Shown here in pieces: positions 12,201 to 24,360 of a stretch of 64,000 bases of DNA (the stretch's first letter is position 1; each line of letters opens with the position of its first letter). Under the pieces are notes generated by a model. The model was not told the origin of the DNA. It was given only the letters and a program-made list of their open reading frames with translations, and did no database searches. This DNA comes from Planococcus citri (Eukaryota; Arthropoda; Insecta; Hemiptera; Pseudococcidae): assembly GCF_950023065.1 (NCBI RefSeq), contig NC_088677.1:28169230-28233229 (forward strand). Reading direction: 5' to 3'. The position numbers and the translations under genes were made by a program.

Positions 12201-14779
12201 AGATCTCCTCTGAATTTGGTCAAATTCATGCAATTTTTTTTCACATGGTCTAGGTTTTCAAATTCTGAATATTCAACTTGAGCAGTTATAAAAACGGCTT
12301 TATTTTAGTTCAATAAGTTCGGTTGTCGTATACATAATAAGTACCATCTACGTAATTTTAATATCTATATGTAGTTGCTTCAAAGCAACTTGTAAAATTA
12401 TTCGATCAAACTTTGAGAAATTTGTGAAATTGACGACGCCTAAAAATTCAACACGTTATCTACCTATGTTTCGAAAACATTATTAGAATACTTAATTCGA
12501 ACGATAACTTTCATGATAACTTGGTGCAACGTGTAATTTAACTTATCCCACTGAGTAGGTACTTACCTAACAGAAATCAGTAGGTACCACTATTACAATG
12601 TCTCGTTCATCATGTGTTGGTAGAAGATTTTGAAATTTCAATTCTTTTTCAAGAGGATTGTATTCCCAAAGTGTCAAGCCATGGAGTTACACGCGTTGAT
12701 TTGATTCCCGGATGGTTCTCTTGAAAGCCCTGACGGAAAATGAGAACGAAAATCAGAAAATTCATGACATATGTAAACGTACTGGGTGTTAAAAATAGAA
12801 GTTAAGCATAAAAACTCTTTTGCAATCTGATAGCTTGTTTTATAATTTCTGGTTTCAAGTTCTAAATGTCGCTGTAGTGGTGAAAAATCATCCTAACGGG
12901 ATTTTTTTTTTAGACCGATTGGAATAAAGGAACCAAAAATGTCCCATTCCAAGTAGCTTATATTTCAAAAATTGGATTCTATTTTTCGATTTATGATGAA
13001 TTTTTGGAAATTTTAGTCGATTTATCATGAAAAAGATTAAAATTTGATAAACTAAGCTAAGAAGTGGGGGAGGGGTGGCAAGAAAAAGTTTGCTCGAGGA
13101 GGAAAACCCTTCAATATGAAAATTTTACCTAATAAGAGTAACTTCCCTAAAAAAAGGTGATTAAATTATCTGCCCTTGAAAAGTGGCAAAAACAAACCCA
13201 TCCAAATTTTATCAAACTGCGTTTTCAACTAGCTAGATTTGTATAGTTATATTCGAAAATCCAACTAGCCGCGATATTTGCGCGTTTATCCTACAAGATA
13301 GACGTACAAAGCCTAACCCATATATGGACGTGGATGTTATTTCACATGCGTTATAATTGATACGTATTTATAGCCAACTTAAGCGAAATTCATAAAATGT
13401 AAACGAGATGAAATGGTTTTCGACATCATAAATAAATTTAGTAATTCCCAAGCGACAAAGTTAACACGACGTATCGGTTACTCCGCTTCGCTGCAAAACA
13501 CTCTTGCTTTTCTCTTCTCACCAAAATAAAGCATTAGAGCGAAATTCAACTTATTATATTTCCTATATAATGTTATTAATTCGAAAATCTGCAATGACGA
13601 TATCGATAAAACGTGTTTACCTAAAATGGATTAATTTCCAATTCGAATCAAAAATCGTAACGTTATTTTTACGCGTGGTGGTATACAAAATATCAGGTTT
13701 CTCGATGGATGGCTTTAAATTAGCTAGGTAGGTACTATTTGTGTACCTATAGAAATAGAAACCTATTCTCGTATAATGGAAATCGCTAAAGATACAATGA
13801 TAATAAAATCTCATCGTCGAACATGTACTTTCAATTAAAAACAATATCATTTTTTTAAAACCAGTGTTATTTTTCAAATTTTGTTCAGCTATACGTAAAT
13901 AGAACCAAGTGATTGGTTTCGGTTACACGTAGACGTAGATATAAATAGAAAGGTACGTTCTGGTAAATTTGTAGTGGCAACGCGAAAAAAATTTATTTGA
14001 TTTCACTTGAATCTTGATATCTTGAATAATTGAATGCTTCAAGTCAGACATTCACTGTGCAATATTTCCTTTTTGGATCAAATTTTCATAAGACCTTCGT
14101 TTCTTCCGGATGGAAAATTAGAATTTAATTCAATTCATTTCCTGGTATGAAAAAAATCGACTCATGGATGAAAAACTTTCAACTTCGCAGATTGACTGAA
14201 TGAGGTTTCGTGTTCTACAAGCTTGAGTTTGCGGCAAAACGTTAATTGTGAGGTGGCAGCCCCCCTCTCCCAAAAACGTTTTTACCGATATCTTTTAGGG
14301 GTTTCATTGCAGATTGAAAATAGATGATTACGTTCATCTTCTACGCCACATTTGCTATACTTGCAACTTTTCCTAAACAATATTCTCATCCGGCCATTAA
14401 AAGGGGAAGTGCGGAGAGATAAAAATGCATTTGAGTAGGTACCAGTCTTATTCAGATAAGTATCCAGTTAGCTATTGCAAAAATCCAGTAGACATGTTTT
14501 TCAATTATTGAATTCTTGGAAAAATTTTTTAAAAAGCCAGAAATCCGCGGTTGGACATTTTCTATATTTTATACGCTCAAAAACAAAAGAAACCCACCGA
14601 AAAAGTTCCTTTTTTGAATTTTTGACCCTGACCCAAACTTTTTTAAAAATTTGAAAAAAAATGCCGGAAATACAATGGATGGCTTAAGGTTGGCATTTTG
14701 GCTATAAAACTGTACTTCTTGTACGAGTAATAGTTTGAAACTTTCTTTTGGGCTTTTTGGGTAGAAAACTGTACCTAAA
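9265..14779. other. Intergenic, no gene recognised
   Basis: AT-rich sequence without a supportable gene. About three diverged units of roughly 115 bases containing 'caaattttcaatt' lie at 11.22-11.55 kb. The open frames here are short and compositionally random. Confidence 0.6.
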
Positions 14780-15780
14780 AAAAGAAATTGAAAAATTCCA
14801 TTGATTGACCCTCTAGTCCCTCTTCACCCTGCAGTGATCTCACACGCAAACAATGTGCTTCTGAAGATCATCTATGATCATTTGTATCCACTCATGCAGT
14901 CTCAACGCCTTCAAGAACAGGAAGGATTTACCAAAGGAAGAGGCACAAAAGAGCAGATTCGCAACATCAGAATGCTCATAGAGATTTAGAGAAAGCTCGC
15001 AAGTACAATGTTCCTGCAGTGTTATGCTTTATGGACTACAAAAAAGCATTTGATTATGTTCAGTGGCAGAAGTTATGGTAGATCCTGCTGGAGATTGGTG
15101 CTCTAAAAAGCATCTAGTGTGGCTCATCAATCAACTGTATAAGAAGGGATCAGCTAATGTCTGGGCCAATAGGACAAAGTCAGGAAAATTCCACCCTCAA
15201 AAAGGAGTTTACCAAGGTTGCATATTGTCTCATATCTTCTATTCAACATCAATAGAGAATACATCATCTGGGATACACTGCAAAACATCATAGATGTCTC
15301 AGATAGAGCTGATGAATGGATAGGGGATGTCCTGATGGGTGGCTGACAGATCAGTTCGGCATTGGTAGTTTACCAACATGACACCAACTTGAAAATGTCC
15401 AAATACATGCTAATTTTGGCTTACAATTCAAAAATTGAAAGAGTAAGTAGTATAAAAGCTAAAATGAGAATGAAATGAGAAGGAAATCAACAAAGAAAGT
15501 GATCATTGAAATAAATAAACTCATTTTGTTTGATGTTGAAATTGTTTCATTTGCAGAAATCTGAAAAAATGGGTAGGTACCAAAATGCAGATTTTAAAAT
15601 AATTTTGGTATTGGTTTTCGGTATTTGTACCGATTTTGACAATTAGATCGGTATTTTATAAATTGGTTGTTCATTTGTCAACTTATTGGTATCAGTTTTT
15701 GGTTTTTTCAATTTTTTTAAAAAATTAGGTGGTTTTGCCAGTATTGGTTTTTCAGTATTGATATTGTTCTGCAACCCTGC

Positions 15781-16545
15781 TCAGTGGCGTAGTAGGTAGA
15801 GCCTCGGACCGCCATTCATGAGGTACCCTGTTCAAACCTGTATATGTATGGACTGCTATCTTCCACTTCTGCGATGAAGCCGAAGTAATAGAGGTACCTA
15901 CTTAATCGAGAGCATAGGGAATTTTCATGTGTGCGCAGGAATCCGAACCACCCTCGCACCTTCCAATCACTGCAAACCTTGGAGCGACGAACACCCTCCT
16001 ACATTCAGACAACCACAATGCTTGTTGCAATGAAATCTCGCGCATGCTCAGAGCCCATGTCCCAATTAAGTACCTCTATTGCTTTGGTTTTGCTATTCCC
16101 TTCAATCTCTGTATGAGATAGCAGTCTATGTATATATAGTCAAAGGTTCAAACCCTGCTACAGAGGCAAGCCTGTGCTTGTAATTAAAAATCTTTTGTGC
16201 AATCATCAACATTACACGCCGAGTACCGGGTGACTACCAGTTATTAGCCGAGCTAATAGATCATGCTCGCCATCTGTTAGCAGAATCAAAAAGCTGAAAC
16301 TGGTTCGAGTGTCTATAGAAGTCAACACTGAGGAGCTCAGGGGCTCTTAAGTCTGAACTACCCAGCTAGCTCCAAGGTGCATGTGAAAATAGATTTCCAT
16401 GAGATACGTCATCAACACGATAGAGGCAACACCCACATAAAAGATGTTAGCCCAAATACCCAATTCGGCATAAGGGTACGCGCTGATTTGTACCTACATG
16501 ATACCACCTCAAGTGGTTATACAACTCAATGATGATGATGACTCA
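15781..16545 (+). mobile_element. tRNA-derived SINE-like insertion
   Basis: At 15785-15800 tggcgtagtaggtagagc fits an RNA polymerase III box A and at 15828-15840 ctgttcaaacctg fits box B, about 40 bases apart, as in tRNA-headed SINEs. A second box-B-like string (ggttcaaaccctg) is at 16145. The block ends with acaactcaatgatgatgatg at about 16522-16541; a second similar end (atacgacttgatgatg) lies near 16638-16653. The body does not fold as a functional tRNA that I can see. Boundaries are uncertain. Confidence 0.45.
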
Positions 16546-17189
16546 AATATAGTACCTGACCCATTAGTTATTCAGGTTCAAAATAGTTTTATTGGGTCAG
16601 AAATTGATGGATTTTTTGATACCACCTCGAGCAGTTATACGACTTGATGATGATTTGGGTACAGGTACAGGTATGGGTTTTGAAGCCCTGTGATTTAGTG
16701 ATAAGCAGGACACTTTAAATTCATCTAGCGAATGTGATGGTCTTCTCAGTGTTTCTGTTCTCATCAGAGCTCAGCCATTTGAGAATGGAGTTGGCGACAG
16801 ATCGACATCATAGAAATGTGGTGCCGGTGGTGGCTGCTGAGAGTCCCTTGGACAGCAAAAAGAACGAATGCCTCCATACTGACAGAAATTGGTACCTATG
16901 ACCAAAACCATCATCTAAGGTAGTCCTTGGCTGGATACTCAAGTACTTCAGACAGTTGAGACAGTTCACAAGAGCAGAAACCATGGAGATAATATTTGTG
17001 CAAGAGAAGGAGACAGAGGATGATTGTCAACTTGGTGGACTGACTCCATTTGCAAAGCAATGAGCCACAGCTTGGCCGAATGTGTGAGAAGCGCATAAGA
17101 TGGGAAGTAGTGGTGCGCGCTTTCCCATAGGATTATACCTACATATTACTGTAATGGTCAGGCGTCATGATGCCCCTGTGTGGGGTGAT

Positions 17190-17216
17190 ACATTATGATG
17201 ATGATGATGATGATGA
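17190..17216 (+). repeat. (atg)n tail / microsatellite
   Basis: Seven or so atg repeats follow the LINE C-terminal block; they probably represent its 3' tail. Confidence 0.6.
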
Positions 17217-20200
17217 ACTATGAATTTTTCTTGTAAAAAATGTAATTTTTCCGCATAGAGGCGAGGGGGAAGAAAGGTGTTAGGTGACATTTTTTTAGCT
17301 CTAAAATTATTTTTTGGTTCTACAAAGATACTTACTCTGTGAATATTTTAAAAATCTGAGCCAAGGGCTGATTCATCTCATCATCTGTCATAACTGGAGG
17401 TATTTGATTTTCATTATTTCAAACTCACCCAAGTTTTCAGTTTTATGCATTGTTCAATACTTTTTCTTTTATTGTGATGAACGATAATTATGATCAGTTT
17501 CTTCGTTCGCTCTTAAAACCAAATGATAGATTTTCATCAACCTAGAAGCACAACTTGATTACTTTTTTTTCAGAATATGAACCTACCTATTTAGATCTTA
17601 TAAGTTCGAAAATGAGGGGAACTGATTCGCACATCTCATATCCATTTTCATCTGCCTACTTTGAAAACAAAACCACGCGTTGGTGTGCTCTTGATTAAAG
17701 ACCTACTGATTGTGAGTAGGTATAGTTTCATCAAAGTTCCAGTCGGTATTGTCGGCTGTCATTTGTGTAGGAGAAAGGGCCGAAGAGAATCGCTGAATTT
17801 CATAGAGTTCACTCTACTTTTAGATCACAATGTCTGTTGATTAATTATATCCTTATAGGTATACCTAGATTTCAAAAATACCGCCATGATTATTATGCGT
17901 TGGTGTCTTGCCTTTATTTAACCTACCTACATATTTTAAGATTTTGACAAAAGACTTACGAGAGTTGGTAGTTGGTGCACAAAGACATTCGAGATAAAGT
18001 TTTTGAACAAAAAATTGTTAGTGGAGGAAGTAAACAAGTAGGTACTATACAAGGGTATGGTTTCGCCTTTTAAATCTTACGAAATCCGCCAAATGTATAG
18101 CTAGAACTTCTTTACAATTAGGTAACTCTGTAAAGCACTTGAATTGGATAAAACTTGCCAATATTTTGTTGCTGAACGAAACCTTATTTTTCTTTCATTT
18201 ACCATCGACATCGACGAAGCATAGCGTATACTTAGCGGAATTCGGCGAAAAGTTTTTTATACATCGAATCCCATTTGTAAGATTTGCGCTCGAGGTAAAT
18301 ACACCGGACCGTTAGTACAATTTAATAACATAGCGTAAAGTTTCATAGTGCCATTCGGTGATTCGGCGTTGTAACTTTTCTCGAATCAAGCTGGATTATC
18401 AACGTGGGTGATTTTGATTGGTTACATTAAAGCGTCGATCGAGTTACCGTTGTTTAAACTTTACCGACGACCGTCAACGTAAGTCGGAGGAGGTGTTTTT
18501 CATAATACAAGTATGAAATGTATTTGTGCATTCCGTCGCTAATCTTGACCTTTTAAAAGATTTACACAATGTCCCTTATAAGTATAAGTTGCTTGTCCTT
18601 TAATCATCGCATCGCGTTCGAAATAAATTACGTTGCCAGTGTTCGGTACCTAGACCTACCTAACTACGAGTATTCGGTGGTGTCCGAACAGCGGGAAATT
18701 TATTTATTAAAGTAATCGACGCGTGAACGATGTAAACAGCTCAAAATACGGGTACTGATTAATATATGCTGTATAGATTGATTTTATTATTATTTTTTCA
18801 CCTTTTTTAAAGGACACGGTGTTGTTTGGTTTTATATAGTAACAAGGTGCAACGACGAACAATAAACGAGCGATGGGAATTTTTTTGAAATTGTTTTTTT
18901 CTCTACAGTAACAATATTTTTAATTTTGCACTAGCTGAATAAGGGAAGTACTTCAACTTGCAGAAAATGTTTTGATCCAGGTAACGCTCCAGTCGAGCCT
19001 TCTGATAATAAGGGGTTTGATTATATATTCCATTCCAAATCAGCCAAAATTTACACGACGAGCTACTGACTTTTTTTTCATATTTTGCAAGTCGATGGGG
19101 GGGGGGGGGGGTCATAAAATGATAAGAAATAGCGCCAACCTTAGGCCCCTACGATTTTTTTCGGTCAGAAGGGACATTGAAAAATTTTCAAAATGACTGT
19201 CGAATGAAAATTTCAAAAGAGTGGAGTGGAGGGGAGGGGAGGAGGAATTGAATATCGAATTTAAAAGCCTGAAATAACTACGACGATTTTTTGCAGCAAT
19301 TTTTGATTTTTTTATCCCAACCCATCGAATTTCGAAAAAATAAGTCATCGAATCTCAAGCTAAATTTCAGTTTTCGAGTAACTTTTTGGATCGAGCACGA
19401 CCTTGAAACTCATCTTATACGAGCGTAAAACTTTCTCAACATCCACGAGTTTTTCCTCGAGTCTGGGAAAAGGCTTAAGAGTAGGTTTGATAACAATTTT
19501 AAACGTTGCAATTACTCTTTGATACGGTTACAAGTAAGATCAAAATGGTATAATTTTTTTACGAGTTTTAAAAGCTCCAAGAACAAGAAGAGGGAAAACC
19601 TCGCGCAGGAAATTAAAGAAGCGCATCTTTTCATTACTGCGGGTTTTAAAAGCTTTTTATACACGTAATATACTTTTAAAATTACCAAACCCGCAGGATA
19701 TTCTACTTAGCCACTTTTAATAGACACGTCAGACTATCTCTACCATTGTAAAATATAAAAAAATTACAACTTATGTGCGGAAAAAATACCTATTCATCGG
19801 TCTGTGGGTAGATAGTAGATACGCACTAGGCAGCGAATTAATAATTTTACCAGGTAGATTAAATTTTTCGTCTTCGAAACGTCTTCCTGTACAATTCTAC
19901 CAATTTTATTGTAGAAAAAAAATCCAAGTTATTAAATAAGCTTTGTTACCTAATAATTCATTGAAATTGTTCGGTTTGGTATAGCTCGATATGAGTGGAA
20001 ATTTTCAAGCCAGAATTAAATTTTACTTAACGACGATAAAATTCGCGAAAGGAAATATTAAAAAATTTGTAATCACTGCGAAACCATACGAAAAAAGATT
20101 TTTTCACGCGTTAATAAATCGAAAAATTTAATTTTGATATTTTTTTATCAGCACAGCTGAAATTTTTACACCAACGATGTTCGTCCTTTCGAAAAACTCG

Positions 20201-21740
20201 TATTCTACATGCGATAAAACGATAATAGCTCGAATATCTGATACACGCAAGAGGCAGGATAATTATGAAAACCCATCTCGAACTCGGTGTCATCTATAAA
20301 GCCGTTAAAATATCACTATCGAGTAGCGCGAAATTAACATCAAATGCTTCGAGCATTTTATCTTTATGCCAAAGCCGAAAATTTCCCGAGTAATTTTCTA
20401 ATTTAGCTATATGTACCTATACTTTGTGCTTGCACATCACATACCATATACCCGAACCGACTTTGTAAACAACACGCAATACCTATTAACTGCATTGTCA
20501 TTGAGTTACACACATTCATTTTAATTTATAGCCGAGCCGAGCGTGATGTTTGCATAGAGGTGTAGGCCTTTATATGTAGATGTACTAAGTGAGTGTAAAC
20601 GATGATTTTTCTAGGCTATACAGTTTTCGAAATTGATCTTGTATCGAGCTAATATACGCGAGCTAACATCCAATTTCGCCTCCTAAAGCCAACTCATTTG
20701 TAGTACACGAGCAGTTTCCATCACACCAATGATTTAGACATGTCAGTAGGTAAAAGCCTCCATATTGATGAAAAAAAATGACCCGAATGGCTCTCGAAAA
20801 ATAAACATGCACGATTCCGATCACCCATACCTCCTATTGTTGTGTATCTGCGCATATTGCAAAAAAAAAAACTAGATGTGAAAATTATCTGCACATTTTT
20901 ATATATCATATCGACAATTTTTATCTGTCTTGGAAAATAAATTACTAAAATACGGATTTGAAATATCGCCTAGGAATATTTCACTTCGACAACCAACGTA
21001 TAGGTACTATACGAGTAAAATATACAATGGCGATTCTTTTCACAGCATTTCACGTCTCAAATCGACCAATGTCTATGTCTATATTCATACGAAACTACCG
21101 CAAAATGGAAATATATGCGCCGCTTTTCAAACTTTTATCCAAACATGAACAAAGAAAGGTTGAAAACCTTTTCGATAGTGAAAAAAACCGCGGTAAAAAA
21201 TACGAGTACCTTTATCGTACGACGATTGTACTCGTATAGTTTAGATAGTAGTCTAAGATAGTGGTACCTGGACCTGTGCGTATATACGTATAGTAATCGA
21301 ATGAACTTATTTTACGGTTAGAGTATTGGAAAACCCAAAGGGACATTGGGACATCTCATAAGTAAAAAAAAGATACCTACCTATGTCAAAAAAAAATTGA
21401 ACTTGAATTTTTCTATTATTTTTCTAGCCACTTGATGGGAAGATGGGAATCTCCAAGGCGCACAAGATGAAAGTTTCGACAATTTTTGTCATTTATTTTC
21501 TATTTACCGAACATCAATAATGGCGACATGGATGACGAACTGTACGTGAAGAAGCAGTGATTGAAAACGTCGTGTCTGGTGAGTACAGCTGAGTCTGGAA
21601 ATTTGAATTATTTCAATCATATTTGTAATAAGTTGAGTGTAAAACAAGTTGATAGAATATGTTACCCATCTGCTAATAATTTGATGAGTTCACTTGCTGG
21701 AGAAATCCCCCTGCTCTCTGGTGGGAAAACCTATCTTTTC
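17217..21740. other. Intergenic, no gene recognised
   Basis: AT-rich, apparently low-repeat sequence at 17.4-18.8 and 19.4-20.7 kb. The open frames are short and without recognisable motifs. A run of 14 G occurs near 19097-19110. Nothing else can be supported. Confidence 0.55.
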
Positions 21741-22559
21741 GATTTTTAGACTTTGGGCATCAAGTTCATGCCTCATCAAAAAAAGTGTTCTTCACATACC
21801 ACGGCGCATCTATAAGTTTTCTTGGAATTTTGTTCTGGAAATCTTTCGATAATCAGGATATTGGATTCATTAGCCGAACCCCATAGGCACTTGTAGTTCA
21901 ATGGTAAATACCATATGTCCAAATTAGTTTGAATAAACATTTGTATATTAAGATCTTTGTTTTGTTGGTTCAGCATATTAGTTCCAAGAAGCCAATAAAG
22001 CGATTTGAGTTTTTTGTCAAATTGGGTTCTCTTTGACTTTTCTTCTGATAAAGAGGATGTACATAGCTAGATTTTTCACAATTGATTTTGATTCTCCAAG
22101 TTTGACACCTAGTCTGCGCAACTTAGTTAGGTAGCTGAGCATACATTATTGCGTAAGCAGGAACCAACGAGAAGCCTATGTTCGCATATTTGACTGCTGG
22201 CTTGGGGCCCTCAATGATTCCCTCTTACGAAGTTGCTCACGCACACCCACCTAAATAAATTGCAAGGACTACAGTTTATTGCATTAAAGTTGTTTTGTAA
22301 TTTGTCCATTGCAACATCTAGATCAAAATCTTGTGTGGTAGCCTGGTAGGGTAGGTAATTGCAGTGTTGTCAGCAAATGTCGCCATCATGACATCATTGT
22401 CAAAGGGATGTCCCCCTGTAGAGAAGATGTAATATTGGACTCAATACACTTCCTTGTGGTACTCCTGCTCGGATCATTCTGAAGTCAGAGAAAGCATCCT
22501 CATATTTGACTCTGAATTTTCTATTACTTAGATGGTGAGCCAGAAGATTGTACCTGTTC

Positions 22560-22775
22560 AACAATGACCAGGTCAATCCATCCACATCCATCACTTTTGG
22601 ATAGCACATGTCGATGTGAATTTCAACCCATTTCAACCCAATTGTCTATGTAATTGTCGACCAATGTCAATCGACATTCATGTCAACAATTGGTCCTACA
22701 TAGGGTCGAAATTTGCATCGACATGTGGGATCCAAATGTGACGAATGTGGAAGGATCAACATTTGCATCCATGTG
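22560..22775. repeat. Imperfect palindrome inside LINE remnant
   Basis: The minus-strand sequence at 22640-22560 and the plus-strand sequence at 22700-22775 are diverged copies. Both encode similar peptides (VEIHIDMCYPKVMDVDGLTW and VEICIDMWDPNVTNVEGSTF). The arms flank about 60 bases. Downstream to 23570, short gtcgaca/tcaaca motifs recur on both strands. Confidence 0.55.
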
Positions 22776-23911
22776 TTTGACGATACCCTGCTATGAGAAA
22801 GTTGAAAAATTAATATCAAAAATGGACATCTTTTCCAAAAATGATCTTCTCAAAGGAGGCCATTGCTTGTGCTGAAAGCGGCATCGACTCGAAGGCCACC
22901 TTGGAGAGGTACAGACAGAAAGTCTGTACAAAATAAGAAGTTGAACATAAACTCCTTATATTGATAAGGTGTAATACTTTATCTAATAGTACTGAACTAA
23001 TACATTTTCATGTCGACAACATGTCGATGTTAATGTCGATATGAAATTTGACATCAACAAATACATCCACAATATATCAACATCATTTTCAAAATTTGAG
23101 AAATCTTTGAAAATTTGGTCGAGAATCGAGATTGGTGTTGATGTATTTGTGGACCATCAACTTTCACATTGACATATCATCGACAACTCCAAATTATGAA
23201 AAAATGAATAATTTTGTCGATGCTATCACAAAATTTGTTCTTCTCTTCAAACAAGATGACACTTTAAAATGTTTACTGAACTTTTAAACGCTAAAACAAA
23301 ATTTTAATTCTGAAAAATTGGTCGACATAGTTGTGGACATGAATTTACAGCATCAAATTTTACATCAACAATCAACATGTCAACAGCGCATGTTGGGTAT
23401 CAGAAATAATGAGAAAATTTCAAAAATGTTTACTAACCTAGCTTATTTACAAACAGAAAATTCCTACTAAATAACTAATTGATCACTTTTCTATCATTAA
23501 GGTATAGGTATTGGAAAAAACATGGTCAATGCAAATGTCAACGTCGACAATTGTTGTGCGGGTATAGTATGTCTGGAAGATCGTTTTCAAGGTTCATTAA
23601 GAGACCAGCGTGCCATATGTAATATAAAGCTTGGCTTACATAAAAAAAGCTGCAGAGCCTGAGTATGAGTAGTAAGTGTGTTCTGAACAAAATCCATATT
23701 GGTGCTTTAGAATCAGCTTTCTCTTTTCCAGAATTGACTTTAGACTTTGTAAAGTTGATTTTTTGAAGATTTTAGATAGGATTGGCAATAAGCTGATAAG
23801 TCTGTACAATGAGGTTTCATGTTCTGGTTTTCCTGGTTTATGAATGAGAATAGCTTTGACATACTTCCATTGATTAGGATAAAATTCCGCAAGCCTGGAC
23901 CCTACCACCAA

Positions 23912-24131
23912 GTTACTGAGAATATCTCGGTGGGCTGCGGCATATTTGGGCTGGTGAGGTAAAAACTGGGCCCCTTAAAAAATTTCTGAGTGAATTTTCA
24001 TGCTCAGTGTCCTGCACTTTAAAAAAATGGGATAAAAAAATTTGGCCGATTAATTGAGGAGCCCAGAATCAGGGCGGCTAAAATGGGATATCTCGGTAGG
24101 TCGCTAGATTTTCCATGTTCTAGGGTCCGGC
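23912..24131 (-). repeat. Dispersed repeat copy A (inserted in the LINE)
   Basis: Read on the minus strand this matches the plus strand at about 32520-32745. Shared strings include gagatatcccattttagc, ctcctcaattaatc, aaagtgcaggacactgagca and ttctcagtaact. It separates two contiguous parts of the reverse transcriptase, so it inserted after the LINE. Confidence 0.65.
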
Positions 24132-24360
24132 CCTGCAATCCAGTTGTAAGTATCATGTTGAAGATTTGTGTGATATACCAAGCTAGTCGTGATGGAAATT
24201 CTTTGATGATTTTTCCGTCGATTTTGTCGTATCCAGGTGATTTCTTGTTTTTAATTTCTTTAACAATTCGTCTAACTTTTGTTTTTTTCTTTAGCAGATA
24301 TATTTGGTGGTGTGTAATATAAAGTCCAAATGATTGTTTCCAATATTTTTGAATCACACC

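Larger units (their letters stand above)
14780..17216 (+). mobile_element. Decayed non-LTR retrotransposon (RTE-like LINE) interrupted by SINE material
   Basis: Two separated blocks of one LINE coding region are visible on the plus strand. At 14800-15300 is reverse transcriptase: SQRLQEQEGFTKGRGTKEQI, then after a stop the segment with DYKKAFDYVQWQKLW, then GKFHPQKGVYQGCILSHIF, the equivalent of the GVRQGCxLSP motif. At 16780-17110 is the usual C-terminal region (IEMWCWRWLLRVPWTAKRTN, later GRMCEKRIRWEVVVRAFP). Stops and frameshifts break both blocks, so it is dead. The 3' end is an (atg)n tail at 17190-17216. Sequence between 15350 and 16700 is unrelated and carries tRNA-like SINE promoter boxes. 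Assignment to RTE rather than another endonuclease LINE is tentative. Confidence 0.65.
21750..24360 (-). mobile_element. Decayed Jockey-like LINE, reverse transcriptase region, broken by insertions
   Basis: Pieces of one LINE lie in order on the minus strand. 24357-24132 carries IKNKKSPGYDKIDGKIIKEF (reverse transcriptase fingers). 23911-23640 carries FYPNQWKYVKAILIHKPGKP and LISLLPILSKIFKK. 22550-22440 carries IRAGVPQGSVLSP. About 22390-22355 carries a FADN box in place of the catalytic FADD. 22000-21776 carries KKLKSLYWLL and then LWGSANESNILIIERF, the post-RT segment of Jockey-type elements. Frames shift between pieces, so the copy is inactive. Two foreign stretches split it, at about 23912-24131 and 22640-23570. 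Confidence 0.7.

Noticed and set aside
15781..15850. Possible functional tRNA gene
   Set aside because: Box A and box B are present, but I see no acceptor stem or anticodon arm, and the sequence lies within a LINE remnant; called SINE-like.
22654..22875. 73-aa plus-strand frame resembling the minus-strand LINE frame
   Set aside because: It is the inverted duplicate arm of a LINE fragment, not an independent gene.
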